Of a stretch of 64,000 bases of DNA, positions 24,760 to 38,700 are shown in pieces. The stretch is from contig NW_020825355.1 of assembly GCF_003286085.1 (NCBI RefSeq), positions 372,001-436,000 of the forward strand. The letters run 5' to 3'. A program made the translations under genes and the position numbers. The notes beneath the pieces are model-generated. The model was not told the DNA's origin, searched no databases, and saw nothing but the letters and a program-made list of their open reading frames with translations. The stretch's first letter is position 1. The number at the start of each line of letters is the position of its first letter. The DNA is from Drosophila persimilis. Its lineage: Eukaryota; Arthropoda; Insecta; Diptera; Drosophilidae.

Positions 24760-25538
24760 CCTGTGATACACCATCACTGACCTCAGTGCATCTGTAAAAT
24801 GATGGGCAATGGGCCGTAAACCAGCTGGGAATTACAAGCTCAAATGCGATTGCATTGGCCGAAACGGCATCGAATTGGTAAGACAGGAAAGAGAGAGCGA
24901 GAGAGACTTCCTTAAAGGAGATGGTTTTTCAGGCGATTTCCGGAAAGTTAATTGGAAAAAGATATAGGATCCAGGCGGCTTTAGATCCCAGATAGAATCC
25001 CAGGGCATTTCAAGCTCAAATCAAATTGAATTTCGAGCAAATTTGAATCGGGAATTTTTGACAAAAGGTGTCGCTGGTCTGGCTTGTGGCTATTTCTGGC
25101 CGACTTATTTATCGCCGAATGGCTTGCTACATATTCGCCAGGTTATTTTTAAATAATTACACATTCCAAAATGTGGCAAACACACAGAATGTTATTCTGT
25201 GCTGTGCTGTGCTGTGGCATACACTTTCCACGATACACAGATACACTTCTGTGAGTGTTTGTGTGTGTGTGTGTGTGTGTGGCATCAAATAAATAAAGTT
25301 ATGGCCAGGCAGTGCTAAGTATCGTACGTGTATCTAGAAGATACCAAGCACGAACTGGCCGGACAGGACAGCCACCTTATATATAAGCAATGGTTGGCCC
25401 ATCCTCGGCTATACATACATATATGTACATACATATGTGTTAGCCTCAGGTGAAATGTGTGTGGAATATGAACATGATTATGAGCAACCGAAACGCCAAG
25501 AGAGAAAAAACCCACTGAAATAACGTAAAATTCAGTTG

Positions 25539-25548
25539 CTAAAAATAA
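25539..25548 (+). promoter_or_regulatory. MEF2-type site upstream of Prm
   Basis: CTAAAAATAA fits YTAWWWWTAR. It lies about 2.2 kb before the Prm start codon. MEF2 is known to drive fly muscle genes including Prm, but this particular site is a sequence match only. Confidence 0.3.
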
Positions 25549-27767
25549 GCGAAAAATCATTTTTAAGTATAGCCATGCCTCTGTGTGTGTGGAGCACAGG
25601 TGGAGGAGATCGTTCACAACACGAACCATACCGATCCAAAAACCGAACTCACTCAAAAAAAGCTTTGGTTCCTTTGGAAAATTGAGCTAAAAACTCACAC
25701 AAAATGCGCTCAAAATGTAACAAAATTGTTATCTCAATATCTCTCCCAAATGCGCTTCCTATACTATACGTACACTCTAGTGACAATGTGCATTTGGAAT
25801 ATCATACCTGCTGCCAAAATGATGTATGTATCATCTGCATGACCGTTGATATAACAATTGTTAGATGACAGAGCATTGTCTGCGGTGGAGCAGACACTGA
25901 CTGTCGGCATTGCCAAGGATTCACTCAAGATTCTGAATTTTTGTCTATTTTTTTTTGTGCATTTTTGTCGCTCTCTAGGCTTCTTTTTTTCGTGTAGCCC
26001 ACAGAATAACACGTTTCGATGCCAAAAGTCAAGTATTTTTAGCCAATATTGCATGTAATTCTAATTGGCTCTTAGCGAAAGATGATTTTCTGAACACATT
26101 TCATAAAAATTATGAAAACTTTTACGATTTCTATGTCAGTTGGGTTCGATAAGATGTTGTAATACAATTTGGTGCTATGCTATGGTATAAATAGTGGTAG
26201 ATATATAGTAGTATATGGACAGATTTGGTTGCGATTAGGCTTGTTTTAGGTATCTTGAAGTTTCGGGCATGATTTTTCCATCAGAACTTGAAGAATATAA
26301 ACTAAATAAAAGGGAAAAAAATATATATATGTACAAAAAAATCCCAAAACAGACAAACAGTAGATTTGTTCGCTTTTGAGTATAGATATTATAGGGACTG
26401 ACTGTTCTTACAAACAAATTTTTAAATAAAGGAGAATAAGGATATATTAAATAAAGAAACCTTTGCTGAAATGAAAGAAGATGCAGAATGAGAATGAGAA
26501 CTTATATATATGTACATATGTAGGCATATATATATCAGATTTATAGATTAATATTAAAATTATTGTTATTTTTAAAAGATATTCTTCAATCCCAAAGTAA
26601 AAATGATCATTTTTAAGAGCTTAGATAGAAGAACAGACCGTTTCATAGACTTAGAAAATGTAATTATCAAAATACAGATACAGAATACTAAAGATATTTA
26701 TATATTTTCCAACTTTTAGCTACGAAAGTTTAAAATTATTCAAAAATATTCTTTAATCAAACCGCCACAACGATCTAATTTGGGCTTCTCGAATACCTAT
26801 TTCTGTACAAGTTCCCCAAAGCCCAAAGCAACCTGGTTATCCAGGGACTACTGGCTGGAATATCGAAACCCAATAGCAGAAATAACGGAAAATATATTCA
26901 AAATCAAAGTAAATAGTGAGAAATGGGGGCCCATGAACCAACAAATTATGCCAATGGAACATAAACTATGAACTTTATGATCGGTAGAAGATGCCAAAAA
27001 ATTTCAACATTACTTATATGTGTTTTTTTTTTGTACGTGCGTTAGAAGCAATAGAAATTTATGTGTAGATACATTTTGGCCAGACGCTAGATACACAAAA
27101 TGAAACGCCTGGCAGGCAAGAGGCACAGACACAGAAATGACATAGGCTAATTACAGGTAAGCAAAAGAAAAGCAAAAACATATGCTTTGAGTTTATTTTC
27201 GTTGGGGGTAAACTCTCGGCGGAAAGCTAGCGTGAAAATGCGTTCACACAAGCAGCCGAAACAAAAATCAAAGAATTTTCCACACAAGCGAGCAATTAAC
27301 ACAGCAACACGCCGCATGAAAACTCACTCACTCAAAAAACATGGGCTAGGACTCAAATGAGAGAGACAGAGAGACAGAGAGGGGGGGCAGGCAGCAGAAG
27401 CACACCCGTATTCCATCTCAGAAAGCACACTCGAACCGGCCCGAAGGAAAGCCGACTGCAGCCGAACGGTGAAAGCATCCGAGAATCGTTGATATAGACC
27501 AAAAAGACTTGGGACCAGAGACCAAATCAACGAAATACTCTTTATTCGAACGACAACGGGATCTCTTGTTCAGTAGATCACCAGCCTTACTCCGACGTTT
27601 ATTACGAATTTTTTCGGTGACTCGGTGACAACTACAAAACTGCGTGCGGTGCTGTAGAGATTTTCGCTTGGAAAATACATATATTTATATATTAAAAATC
27701 GCGATCAAACGCGTAACGATTGAATTAATTTAGAGAACCAGGATATCTGAAAATCTGACATAGCAGA

Positions 27768-30700
27768 ATGTCGTCATCGCAGGCTGTACGCTCTTCGAAA
27801 TACTCCTACCGGGCCACATCGACCGGACCCGGTGGTGCCGATGTCAACATCGAATACATCCAGGACTTGAGCTCGCTCTCCCGCTTGGAGGTAAGAGACC
27901 AACGTCAACGGACAGTCCGGTTCAGGCCACCCATCTCTAACCCCCAAAAATCGAAGGAATCTCAACGAGAAAAAAAAAAAAAAAGAAAAACCAAAAAATA
28001 ATCAAAATGCGTGTGCGCCAAATTTTTTTTTATTTTTTTTAAACCCACGAGAATTTTTTTTTTGCTCTCTCTCTCTCGAGATTATTGGTGTCTGTGTAGA
28101 ACAGAAAAGAGAATCAAGAAATAAGAAAAAACAAACTAAGAAAACCCGAAGAAAATTCATCTACACTCTATATCAAATACACAGTAGTATTATACCGTAG
28201 AAATCAGTATATATACATATATTTTTTTTATCTCTATGTGTGTGTTCAATTCTCGCCGCGTTTTTGTGTGTGGAAATATAGAAAATCTGTATATAGAAAA
28301 ATTCTAGATGTCTATATGTATCCCATATATACACACGTGTATATACATACTCGCACATACATATATGCATTGCTAAAAATTATGTAATGACCACCTCCGA
28401 GAGATATATAGAAAAACATCGAAGAAAATGTCAGTGTGTTTAAGTGTTAAAAAAAAAAAAATAATAATACATAGTTTCGAGAACCGATAATTGCAATTAA
28501 AGATCACTGATCTGAATATTTATTCACAATTTTTTTGCAGGACAAGATCCGTTTGCTCCAAGATGATCTTGAAGTTGAACGTGAATTGCGTCAAAGGGTG
28601 AGTAATGATTTTTTCTATAAACATACCTATGTATATACATATTAGAACTATTTTTGGTGTTTTTTTATGGGGGAAGTTTTGAGTCATAGTTTGTTCTGGA
28701 AAATATATTTTTTAAATGTAACACATTTTTCAACTATTTCTAATTTTCTTTTGGGGGAGCTTTTAAGTCATGGATTGTTCTGGAAAAAGTATTTAGTTTA
28801 TAGTTTGTTTTCAAGAAAATTTTTTTTGTAGGCAATTCTCATTATAAATATATGAATCTTTATTTGGGAGAGCTTTTTATTCGTATTTAGTTCTGGATAA
28901 AGTTTTTTTCTGAATAAAGATATAGCGGAATCTTTTATTGGTACTTTAGCTAGCACCATGGTCCTAGACCAAACATTTTTTGTATGAAGATCTTCTGTGA
29001 GAAAAAAAGCGAGAGGAGATCCTTATTTACTTCAGATAAATACGAAACTCCATTGAAATTTTAGCAGATTAAAAATGAAAAATTATGGTATATCCCTGGA
29101 ATCTGCTTTCTGAAGCAATACTTCAAATTGAAAATTCGGAAAAAGAGAGTTTAAGAGCCTTACACCTGATATAAGGCGACTTTTTACCAGGGCACACAAA
29201 ATGTTCACCTGCTTAATGGGTGGAAAAAAAAACATTCTTCGAATCGCAATCGAAATGAAAGCGCCAGGCCAAGACAATTTTTCCCTTTTGGTCGCTTCTC
29301 GCGCAAATGTCACCCTAAAAACAGCAAAAATATGTGGAAAAAGCCAAAAACAAAAATAAAATCAAAATAGACAAATAGAAAAAGATAAAAAGTAAAAGAT
29401 GCTAGCAAAAGCGGATAGAAAACGCAGCAAACAAACGCAGAAAAGCAACAAATTGTTGCATTTAGAGAGGAATCTAAGAATACCCAATCTAAGAAACTGC
29501 AACCCCAACGAGAGGAGAGTTCTTTGCCGAGCAAGAAAGTAAATGATAATGATGTGCATTGAACTTCAATAGCTTTTGGGGCGGAGCATTGATAAATGAT
29601 TTTGTATTTGCATTTCCATTTGTCTTTGTCTTTGTCTTTGTCTCTGTGTTTGCAAAGACAACGTATCAGCAGAGTAGAAGACGAAAGAAAAACTAGGGAA
29701 ATTCGCATGCGGAAAAGTGCACTTCATACAGCTGCGCAGCCAACCGGCCCGGCCTGGCCTGGCCTGGCCTCAGACTCTTTTCAGTTTTCAGTTTTCGGGT
29801 TTTCCGTTCCTGTTTGGCATTACAAATTTAGAAAATGCGGCCTGGTCTGGGCTGCACATCCACAAAAAGAGAGCTAGAGCTGCTGCTGCCTCGCCTCGCC
29901 TCGCCTCGCAGGCGAATGGGTTGGAAAGGAATTTGCTTCATATTTTGTTGGAAATATTATTTTAATTACTTTTGCTTTATGGATTAGAGAGACTGCTGGC
30001 CCGCATACAGTGGCGTCCTCCACCCGCACCTCATCCGTATATCGAGTATCTCTAGACATTCACAAACATAGCGCACACACTCACACTCACACTCACTCGA
30101 ACTCATAATATGGAACAAAATGGCTAAAATTAGCGCACGACATTCAATACAGAGAAGCGAATGATTAACTTGAAGACCTGACAAGAACAACAACAACAAA
30201 AATATGAACAGAAAAGCCGAAAACTTGTAGATCGCAGAGAGGAATAGAAATAAAGAAAGAAAGGAAAATAAAGTGGTCGAAATGCCATCATCATCATCGG
30301 CCGTATCATAGAGAGAGGAATTTCGCTCGCAACTCAGAGATCTTCCCGTCTGTGTATCTGTATCTGTGGCTGTGTATCTGTATCTGTATCTGTATCTGTA
30401 TCTCTGTGTGTTGTGGGAAAATTAAATAATTTTCTTGCACATTAAAAGTTTTCACACCGCCTGGCATATTTTCGTTCTACGATCCGTGATTCGTATCTGT
30501 AGATATATGTACATATGCACATGGGTGGCTAGCAGGCAAAATGTACAAAAACATGTACATATGTACATATCCACAAGATACATATGGCGCAAATGGACTT
30601 ACGGCTCTCGTACTTACGTGGCCATTGTGGCAGAGCAGCAACTATGTTCTGTATAGGTATTATCATAAACAGATTGTTCAAAAACAGAGAGATTAAGGCC

Positions 30701-32664
30701 CTCTAGGGGGTGTTTGAAGATTGCCTAATGTTTGTATCTATGCCAAATACATCCCGCATTCTCAGATGGACATCTCAGGCTCTTTTTGATCGATTTCTGG
30801 TCTCTCATGCCACCCATCTGACAGCTCCAAATACCAGAGGCCTCCTCATAAAATACCATTTAATTACGATTCGCAAGAACTGCTGAAAATGAGGTCAACC
30901 AAAAGGCGAAATGCAAATATTTCGATAGAGATAGAAAAATGTTTCTGTTCAACCGAAAAACTCTTCGAATGCCTTTTTGGAAACGCAAAGGCACCGCCTC
31001 CGCCCACAATAGATATAGAGAAGCGCATCGGAGATGCATACACCTCTATGGGGAGGAACGATTTCTTGGCACGATGCCATTGTTATTTTAGGTGTTGCAT
31101 GCGCATAATTATTTTTGACTGATTAATGTGATTTATAATTTTTATTATGGCCTGTTGGAAATTGCCATAGAGCATGCTCTATGCGAATATCTATCTATAA
31201 ATAGGAGCTTCTTTTTCTAAATTATGAAATACAACCAAGAGGTAAATTGCAAGTAAAAACTAATGAAAAGTTTCCTTTCTCCTTTTTCCGTTTCTTGTCG
31301 AACAGATCGAGCGCGAGAAAGCCGATCTCAGCGTTCAGGTCATACAGATGTCCGAGCGTCTCGAGGAGGCCGAAGGTGGTGCTGAACATCAAGTAAGTTC
31401 TATCAATATATTCGTTATATCCATAAGATTGATTCGATCTATTTGTCGCAAACAGTTTGAGGCCAATCGCAAGCGCGATGCTGAGCTCTTGAAGCTCCGT
31501 AAGCTGCTTGAGGATGTTCATCTTGAATCCGAGGAGACCACCATTCTCTTGAAGAAGAAGCACAACGAAATTATTACGGATTTCCAGGAACAGGTTGAAA
31601 TCCTAACGAAAAACAAGGCTAGGTGGGCACATCATCACATACAATCACAGATCCTAAACATGACCTAGAAAATGAAGCCAAAAAAAACAACATAAACATC
31701 GCCAACCCCAACCCCAACCCCAAACCCAACATCATGATCATCTTGGCCATTTCCATATTTTTTTTTTTGTTTTCATATGAATGATGTTGATCAAGTGGCG
31801 TCAGCTGGCATTTCTCGGACATTTCAATGTCTCTCCCGATCTCGTGCAGTAACACAACAATACAACACGGCTTTGCTAACCTTGCGCTGCCCCGCTGCCC
31901 TGCTGACCCAAAAAATAACCACACCACCCCTCGAAGAGCGAGCCCCAGATCATAAACAATTCATCAAAATGCCATGACACGCGAAATGGGGGGCAGCATA
32001 AAGCAAACAAATAGGCAAAGAAGAGTTGCATGGCTTGCAAGTTCTATTGACACAAATTGTGGGCCGAAACGAAAGAACAAATTCATAAATACATACATAC
32101 ATATGTATGTATAGACATTCAGACATACATCCATATACTATATGGCCAGAGATTCGAGCAACTTTCGGTTGTTGCTGGCCGGCTCTCATATTTCCAAATC
32201 GAAGCGATTTCCAAAAATAAACCTGCTGAGACATTTCGAAATCATTTGCAATTCAAGGCTAGCGAAAGGTAGATATGGTATATCTGATTAAGGGGTGGAT
32301 ACTCACATTGATCAGAAATCAATCAGTAATCAGTTTATAATAGAATAAACCCTTAGGTTTATCCAGTTACCCACCGATCGGTCCGTTAACAGCGAACCTC
32401 AAAAGATCGATAGCCAAAGGTGCGCCCCCGAGTTTGCGCACTTTCTTTCGTTGAATGGCTAGGTTGAGTGCTTTCGTTGTTGAAAGCTCTTTTTCTGTTG
32501 GTGAAACTTTCGCAACCATATGTTGTCCACACCAATACAGCAGTATACACCAACAGTGGGGCTAATATTTTTATTTCGTTTTTGTGTATTTTTTGTTGAG
32601 GAATTTATTTATAGAAATTTTGAAATTTTCATCTAAATTCTTGAGCAGAGAGGTCTCTTTGTTC

Positions 32665-32715
<51 letters not shown>

Positions 32716-35700
32716 GTTTGCACCAACGCCCCAACCCAAATATGTCTTTGATTGAATCATACTACAATATAGAGGGAACAAATGTGTGTTGATTGTTTCT
32801 TGTTGTTGTCTCTTTCCGTCCAATTGAGTATTATGGAAATTCGATACGTTTTCTGGCTTTTCAGCTTGTGGGTGGGCATACGCCAGCCACAACGGCCCCA
32901 TGGCAAGTGGGAAAAGTGGGAAAATGTATTTGAATTATACGCAGTACTATGTAGAAAATAAATGTGTAATTATTTTTTGCCAACCGATTTTCATAGCTTG
33001 CTTCCAGGGAGACAGACACAAACATGATCTTAACCTTTTGCCCGGGCGAAGCTTTCGCATATCGATCCGTATCGTTGAGCCTTCGGACAGAGAGAAATGC
33101 TGCATCTGATCCGGGGGGAATCCCAATCGAACGATAACGATATGCGAAAGCTTGTCGTATGCTGAGCTTTCTCCATCCAAGCTTCCACCTGCGCCGCGCT
33201 AAATCACAGCTTGGCCGAATTCTAAGTATCCATGAAGCAGTCCAGAGATAGTCGGAGGTCAATCACTAAACTGGAGATCTGTTTGCTTGCAGAGCCGAGA
33301 AGGACAAGTCGAAATTCCAGGCCGAAGTCTACGAGCTGCTCTCCCAAATCGAGGTCTACAACAAGGAGAAGATCGTGTCGGAGAAGCACATCTCCAAGCT
33401 GGAGATCTCCATCACGGAGCTGAATGTGAAGATCGAGGAGCTGAACCGCACTGTGATCGACATCACATCGCATAAATCTCGCCTCTCGCAGGAGAACATT
33501 GAGCTGATCAAGGACGTCCAAGATCTCAAAGTGCAGCTCGACACTGTCTCGTTTTCCAAGAGCCAAGTCATCTCCCAGCTGGAGGATGCTCGCCGTCGCT
33601 TGGAAGACGAGGACCGTCGTCGCTCCATGCTCGAATCGTCTCTGCATCAGGTTGAGATCGAATTGGACTCGATTCGCAATCAACTCGAGGAAGAGTCTGA
33701 GGCGCGCATTGACTTGGAACGTCAGTTGGTCAAGGCCAATGCCGATGCCACTTCGTGGCAGAACAAGTGGACTGCCGAAGTGGCAGCTCGTGCCGAGGAG
33801 GTCGAAGAGATTCGTCGCAAGTACCAGGTGCGCATCACCGAGCTGGAGGAGCACATCGAGTCCCTCATCGTCAAGGTCAACAACTTGGAGAAGACCAAGA
33901 CCCGTCTGGCCAGTGAGGTGGAGGTCCTCATCATCGATCTGGAGAAGTCCAACAACAGCTGCCGGGAGCTCACCAAGGCCGTCAACACCCTGGAGAAGCA
34001 CAACGTGGAGCTGAAGAGCCGCCTTGATGAGACCATCATCCTGTACGAGAACAGCCAGCGCGATCTGAAGAACAAGCAGATCGATCTGGTCCGCACCGTG
34101 CACGAGCTGGACAAGGTCAAGGACAACAACAACCAGTTGGCCCGCGAGAACAAGAAGTTGGGAGGTGGGTCCACACATATCTAATCCTCTTGATCGATTG
34201 CTTATTCATTTGTTGTTTGTTGTGATCTTCCAGATGATCTGCATGACGCCAAGGGCGCCATCAACGAACTGAACCGTCGTCTCCACGAGTTGGAACTGGA
34301 GCTGCGTCGCCTGGAGAATGAGCGCGATGAGCTGACCGCTGCCTACAAGGAAGCCGAGGCTGTAAGTGGCCACAAAAACATAACAGATCCGAGTGATGAC
34401 TGATCCCCGTATTCTCTCTAAATACATCTATAGGGCCGCAAGGCTGAGGAGCAGCGTGGCCAGCGTTTGGCCGCCGACTTCAACCAGTACCGTCACGATG
34501 CCGAGCGTCGTCTGGCCGAGAAGGATGAGGAGGTTGAGGCTATTCGGTAAGTAATTGTCTGATCATCCTCGATCCCCTTGGAAGTGCCCAGCCCCCTGAA
34601 ATGTGCACTCCTCTGTCTGACAGCGACAGTCGACAACTGTCGATTGACGAAGGTCAATCACTTATTGGCAGTTTCCCCTGCCAAAGCGGAAGCCCACAGT
34701 CCCCCAAGGCCCCCGATAGAGTGGGGGGAAAACCAATCGATTGTTTTGCAATCGCTGCCAATTGCCAACAACAGAACTGATATCAAATTGACCCATTTAG
34801 CAAATCAGTTCGATTTCTATAGTCGCGCACAAAGCAACGGCATTAAATAGGCATTAGGCAACCGCGGAGCAAGGCAAGATCCGATCCTGCCACACCCAAG
34901 GGGCACACACAGGCTCAGTACAAAGAAGTGGGTTTTTGGTTCTCCGATTATAAACTATAGAAAGTTTTTATCTATGAAATCCTCCCACCCAATAGAAAAT
35001 TGCGCAGTTGCTGCCACGAGTGTTACACAATCGTTTTTTTTTTTGTTAAATCGAAAGATCTCTGATTGAGAAGATCTTTGGAAGTTTGAAGAGTGGGTCT
35101 CTAGCAACAGGTAGGTTGAAATATGGATTGGTTTGACAAGTGGCTTGGCTGTGATTGAAGAAATTTTAATAAGAGCAATATGGCAGATGGCTTAAGTGCT
35201 CTAGAGGCTGTTTATCTCAAAAGTGTCTTTCAAGATAACTTTGAGACCAATCTACTGAAGATCTGCAGAAAGAACTGAAGCAATGGACAGATTTTGTGTG
35301 TGTTCCAAAGTTCGAGACTTCAATTATGAATGTACCCATAATGATCTCTTTTGTAACCCATTTAAAATGAGAATTCTCTACACTATCTCTACGAAAACAG
35401 TGCGATAATATTTCGTAAAGATATCTATTATTTCTAAGACAGAGAGATATTCATTGAAGTGGCATGAGAGTCATCAACTGAAGATCTTCACTGTAGAGAA
35501 AATAGCCAAAGTTCTAGAGTCCGAATAGAGATGTTTAAACCAATAAAGGGTCCGCTTTTCACCATTTAAAATGGCAATTCTCTACACTATCTCTGCGAAA
35601 ACAGTGCGGTATTGCATAAAGATATACATTATTTCTAAGATGCTATTATGACATTGCCTATGAGAGCTCCCTGCCAAAATGAATCAATCATAGCCAAGGA

Positions 35701-38700
35701 GCACCCAACCATACATTGACTGCCAACAAGCGATGATCATGATGATGAAGATAATGATGTTATACGTGTTGTCGTCATTATGCTCTCATACCTTTGGTCG
35801 ATGCCAACAGCTGAACACCCGAAATGCAATCTTTTTATAGATTTCGACAAATTTGAAAATTTATTTGCAAAGCGACACAGAAACTGCTGCCAAACCGAAG
35901 AGCGAGCGACACCAAGAAGACAAACGACCACAAAGCGACAGAGATCGACAGAGCAGCCGAGCAACATTTTGTAGCTTTAATAAGAGTACTCTTAAGCACA
36001 CACCGCATTCTCTCCCTCTCATAGATACCCTCTCACATAGCCCCCTTTATCCCGTACCCCTTTGAAATTATGTCGCTCGCTTTGAAGCAGCGCCCCTCGC
36101 GGCTCCGGCATACGACCACCTATGAGGACAACTATGGGTACTCGATGAACTTCTACCAGCCAATGCTGGACTATCTGGATGCAAAGGCAAAGGGACTGAA
36201 GGTGGTGCAGCCCCACCTGCCGTGGGTGAGCGAGCACGGGCTGCAGCAGTACCGGGCCTCGAATACGGTACGAAAGTACACGGCCGATGAGATCGTACGC
36301 CTGTCGCGCACCTGCGCGGCCCGTGCCGACGAGATTTTGGCCAGCTTTCGGGCCAAGAAACGGACGCCGTTCAGTTTGCAGAAGCTTGTCGACGCGTCGC
36401 GTGTGACCAAGCACATTGAACCGGACACAGTTGTTGAGAGATCGCGCCAGCGCCGTCGTCAGCGCCAGGAAGAGCTCGAGGACCTGATCAAACGCGATAC
36501 ATTAAAGATATTGCAGCGCATTCGTAAGATCGAGATAGATAACGAAGTCGATCAAATGTCTGACGATTTTAAGCGATCGATACGCGGCAAGTCCGCCAGC
36601 GCCATTGCCCAGGCACTGCTCTCCGAATCGGAGCGGAACATCAAGACGGCCAAAAAGGAGGAGGAGGACTACATGTCCCAAACGTTGGTCCGTTCGAGTC
36701 GCGCCATTTCGCGCGGTCGGTCCACCTCCCCCATCGATGGTCAGCTGAGGGCCCATGCTCTCCACATCGAGCTGATGGACGATCGCCTGGTCGACAAGCT
36801 CGACCATCGTGTTTCGTCCTCGCTCCACAATGTGAAGCGCCAGCTCTCGACGCTCAATCAGCGGACCGTCGAGTTCTACGCGGATAGCAGGTGCGGTATA
36901 GAGGATAAGTGTTGGATCTGTCGCAAGGTCGCCCGCACACATCCCAAGCTCAAGGACTATAGCTATATATATTGGAAGCACTAACCAACACACACTTTGG
37001 TCCATAGTCTTCCATGAAAAGATAGGGTTTTCCCGTTTCCCTTCCACCCCCAAACCCATCATCATTCCCCCCAGACACACACGAAACGATTATTTTCTGT
37101 CGTTTTCAATTAAATTCTAGCCCCCAGACAATTTGAATAAATGCGAACATTTTTGAATTGTACCTCAATTTTCGTGCTCATCGCTGAGAAGATTGCATCC
37201 TCCTCCTCCTACATCTCTCTATTTGTCTGGTCTGCACAATTTATTTTCGTTTCCTAAGTTTTCTCGCCCCTCGATTGCCCATTCTTTCCCTTCATTCTAA
37301 TGTAAGTTTTTCACCATTTGCATAGCATTGTGTCTGTTGTTAAATCTTGTGTGAATTATTTCTGTAAAATAATGCACAACATTTTTCCCCCATGGCTAAT
37401 TGCAGAGAAATGCCAAGAATTTTTTGAAATTATGATTAGTATTATGATCTATAGGAAGTAAAAGGGATATAGGATGGGGTACAGATCTGATCTGATAGAT
37501 TAACGCGCTCGAAATGGGAAATCGAGCATGTCGAAATATGAAATATAGGACTGTTCTGCGTATAAGGAAGAGTTTTAGAGAATTTATTTGATCAAAATAG
37601 GTATTTTTAAGGAATTTTACAAGATAGCGTCTGTAGTATGATCCTACGCTTATTTCTGTAAACAGATGGTCTAAATATTTGTTCAGATGGTCGTATCTTA
37701 AAGATATTAAGAGTGCTTAATTTGGTTTATAGATCTGCAGTCTTAAGCTATAACCATAAACCTATACTCGTACTATCACAAGAAATAGAAACTATCAGAA
37801 ATAGGCATTTTCAGAAACTCTCAAACGATTAGATATATATTTTTGTACAGCAAAGTAGTTCCTATTTTATCTTTAGAGAAGAAAATAACATTTTGTGACC
37901 ATATAGATTCAAATATCAATATTGAAATTATAATCTTCTTGTTCTCAAGCACATTCAATATTTTCCCCTATACAATTTCAATGAAAGTGCCCTGTGATCT
38001 GACCTCAAACCCCTTAGAAATCATGAAATTTTCACACCGATCGCAATGATCATGTTTCGCACCCACAACGTCAGGTATTTCAGATGCCAGATTCTTCGTC
38101 TTGTCTACGCGTAAATGGTGGCCCGAAAAACTATTGTTTTGTGGTCTGTCCTTCAAAAATTCGACAAAATATAAAGAAAGAATTATTTAATTTTTGAAAC
38201 CAAGGAAAACTCTGGCGCATGACAGCAACAGCAAAACAGCAAAATGCGAAAAAATAAAAATAAAATCAAGCAGGAAAATAAATATTTGCGTAGACAAATA
38301 AACATTGAAAACAATGGCACGGGGAAAGATTGAAAATCTAAATGCAAAATACTCAACACACACAGACTAAATACCTTGGCAAGGCGACAGCAATGGGCAC
38401 ACAGAAGATTAAGATTAAGTAACCAGAAGACCGGGGGCCCACAACAGACTAGGACCATGGGAGAGGCCCATTGCCAGAGCAATGAAAAGATGATCCGAGT
38501 GATGGATCTCTGACAGATGAGAGTCCAACTGTGGGCGGATCATCACAGAGAGAGACAGAGATTCGTTAGAAGTTGAACTAGAGCACGAAGTGAAAGTGGA
38601 AAATGTGCGGTTCGATCTCGATCTCTGACAGATCAGGGTAGAATTGTGGGCGGAGCACGACAAAGAGACACAGATTTTTAAGAATTAGAGCTAGAACTAG

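Larger units (their letters stand above)
23111..27767. other. non-coding stretch upstream of Prm
   Basis: No supported gene. It carries a hexamer array (24685), a TG run near 25256-25281, a MEF2-type site at 25539-25548, and AT-rich DNA. The last 200-300 bp (from about 27500) probably includes the Prm 5' UTR: the leader just before the ATG is AT-rich and free of long frames. I could not fix the transcription start. Confidence 0.5.

Noticed and set aside
33222-34178. 318-codon open frame, minus strand
   Set aside because: Antisense shadow of Prm exon 5, where codon bias removes stops on the other strand.
36891-36984. Unspliced end of the mini-paramyosin frame
   Set aside because: A GT donor at 36891 joins in phase with the shared exon; the read-through tail has no family support.
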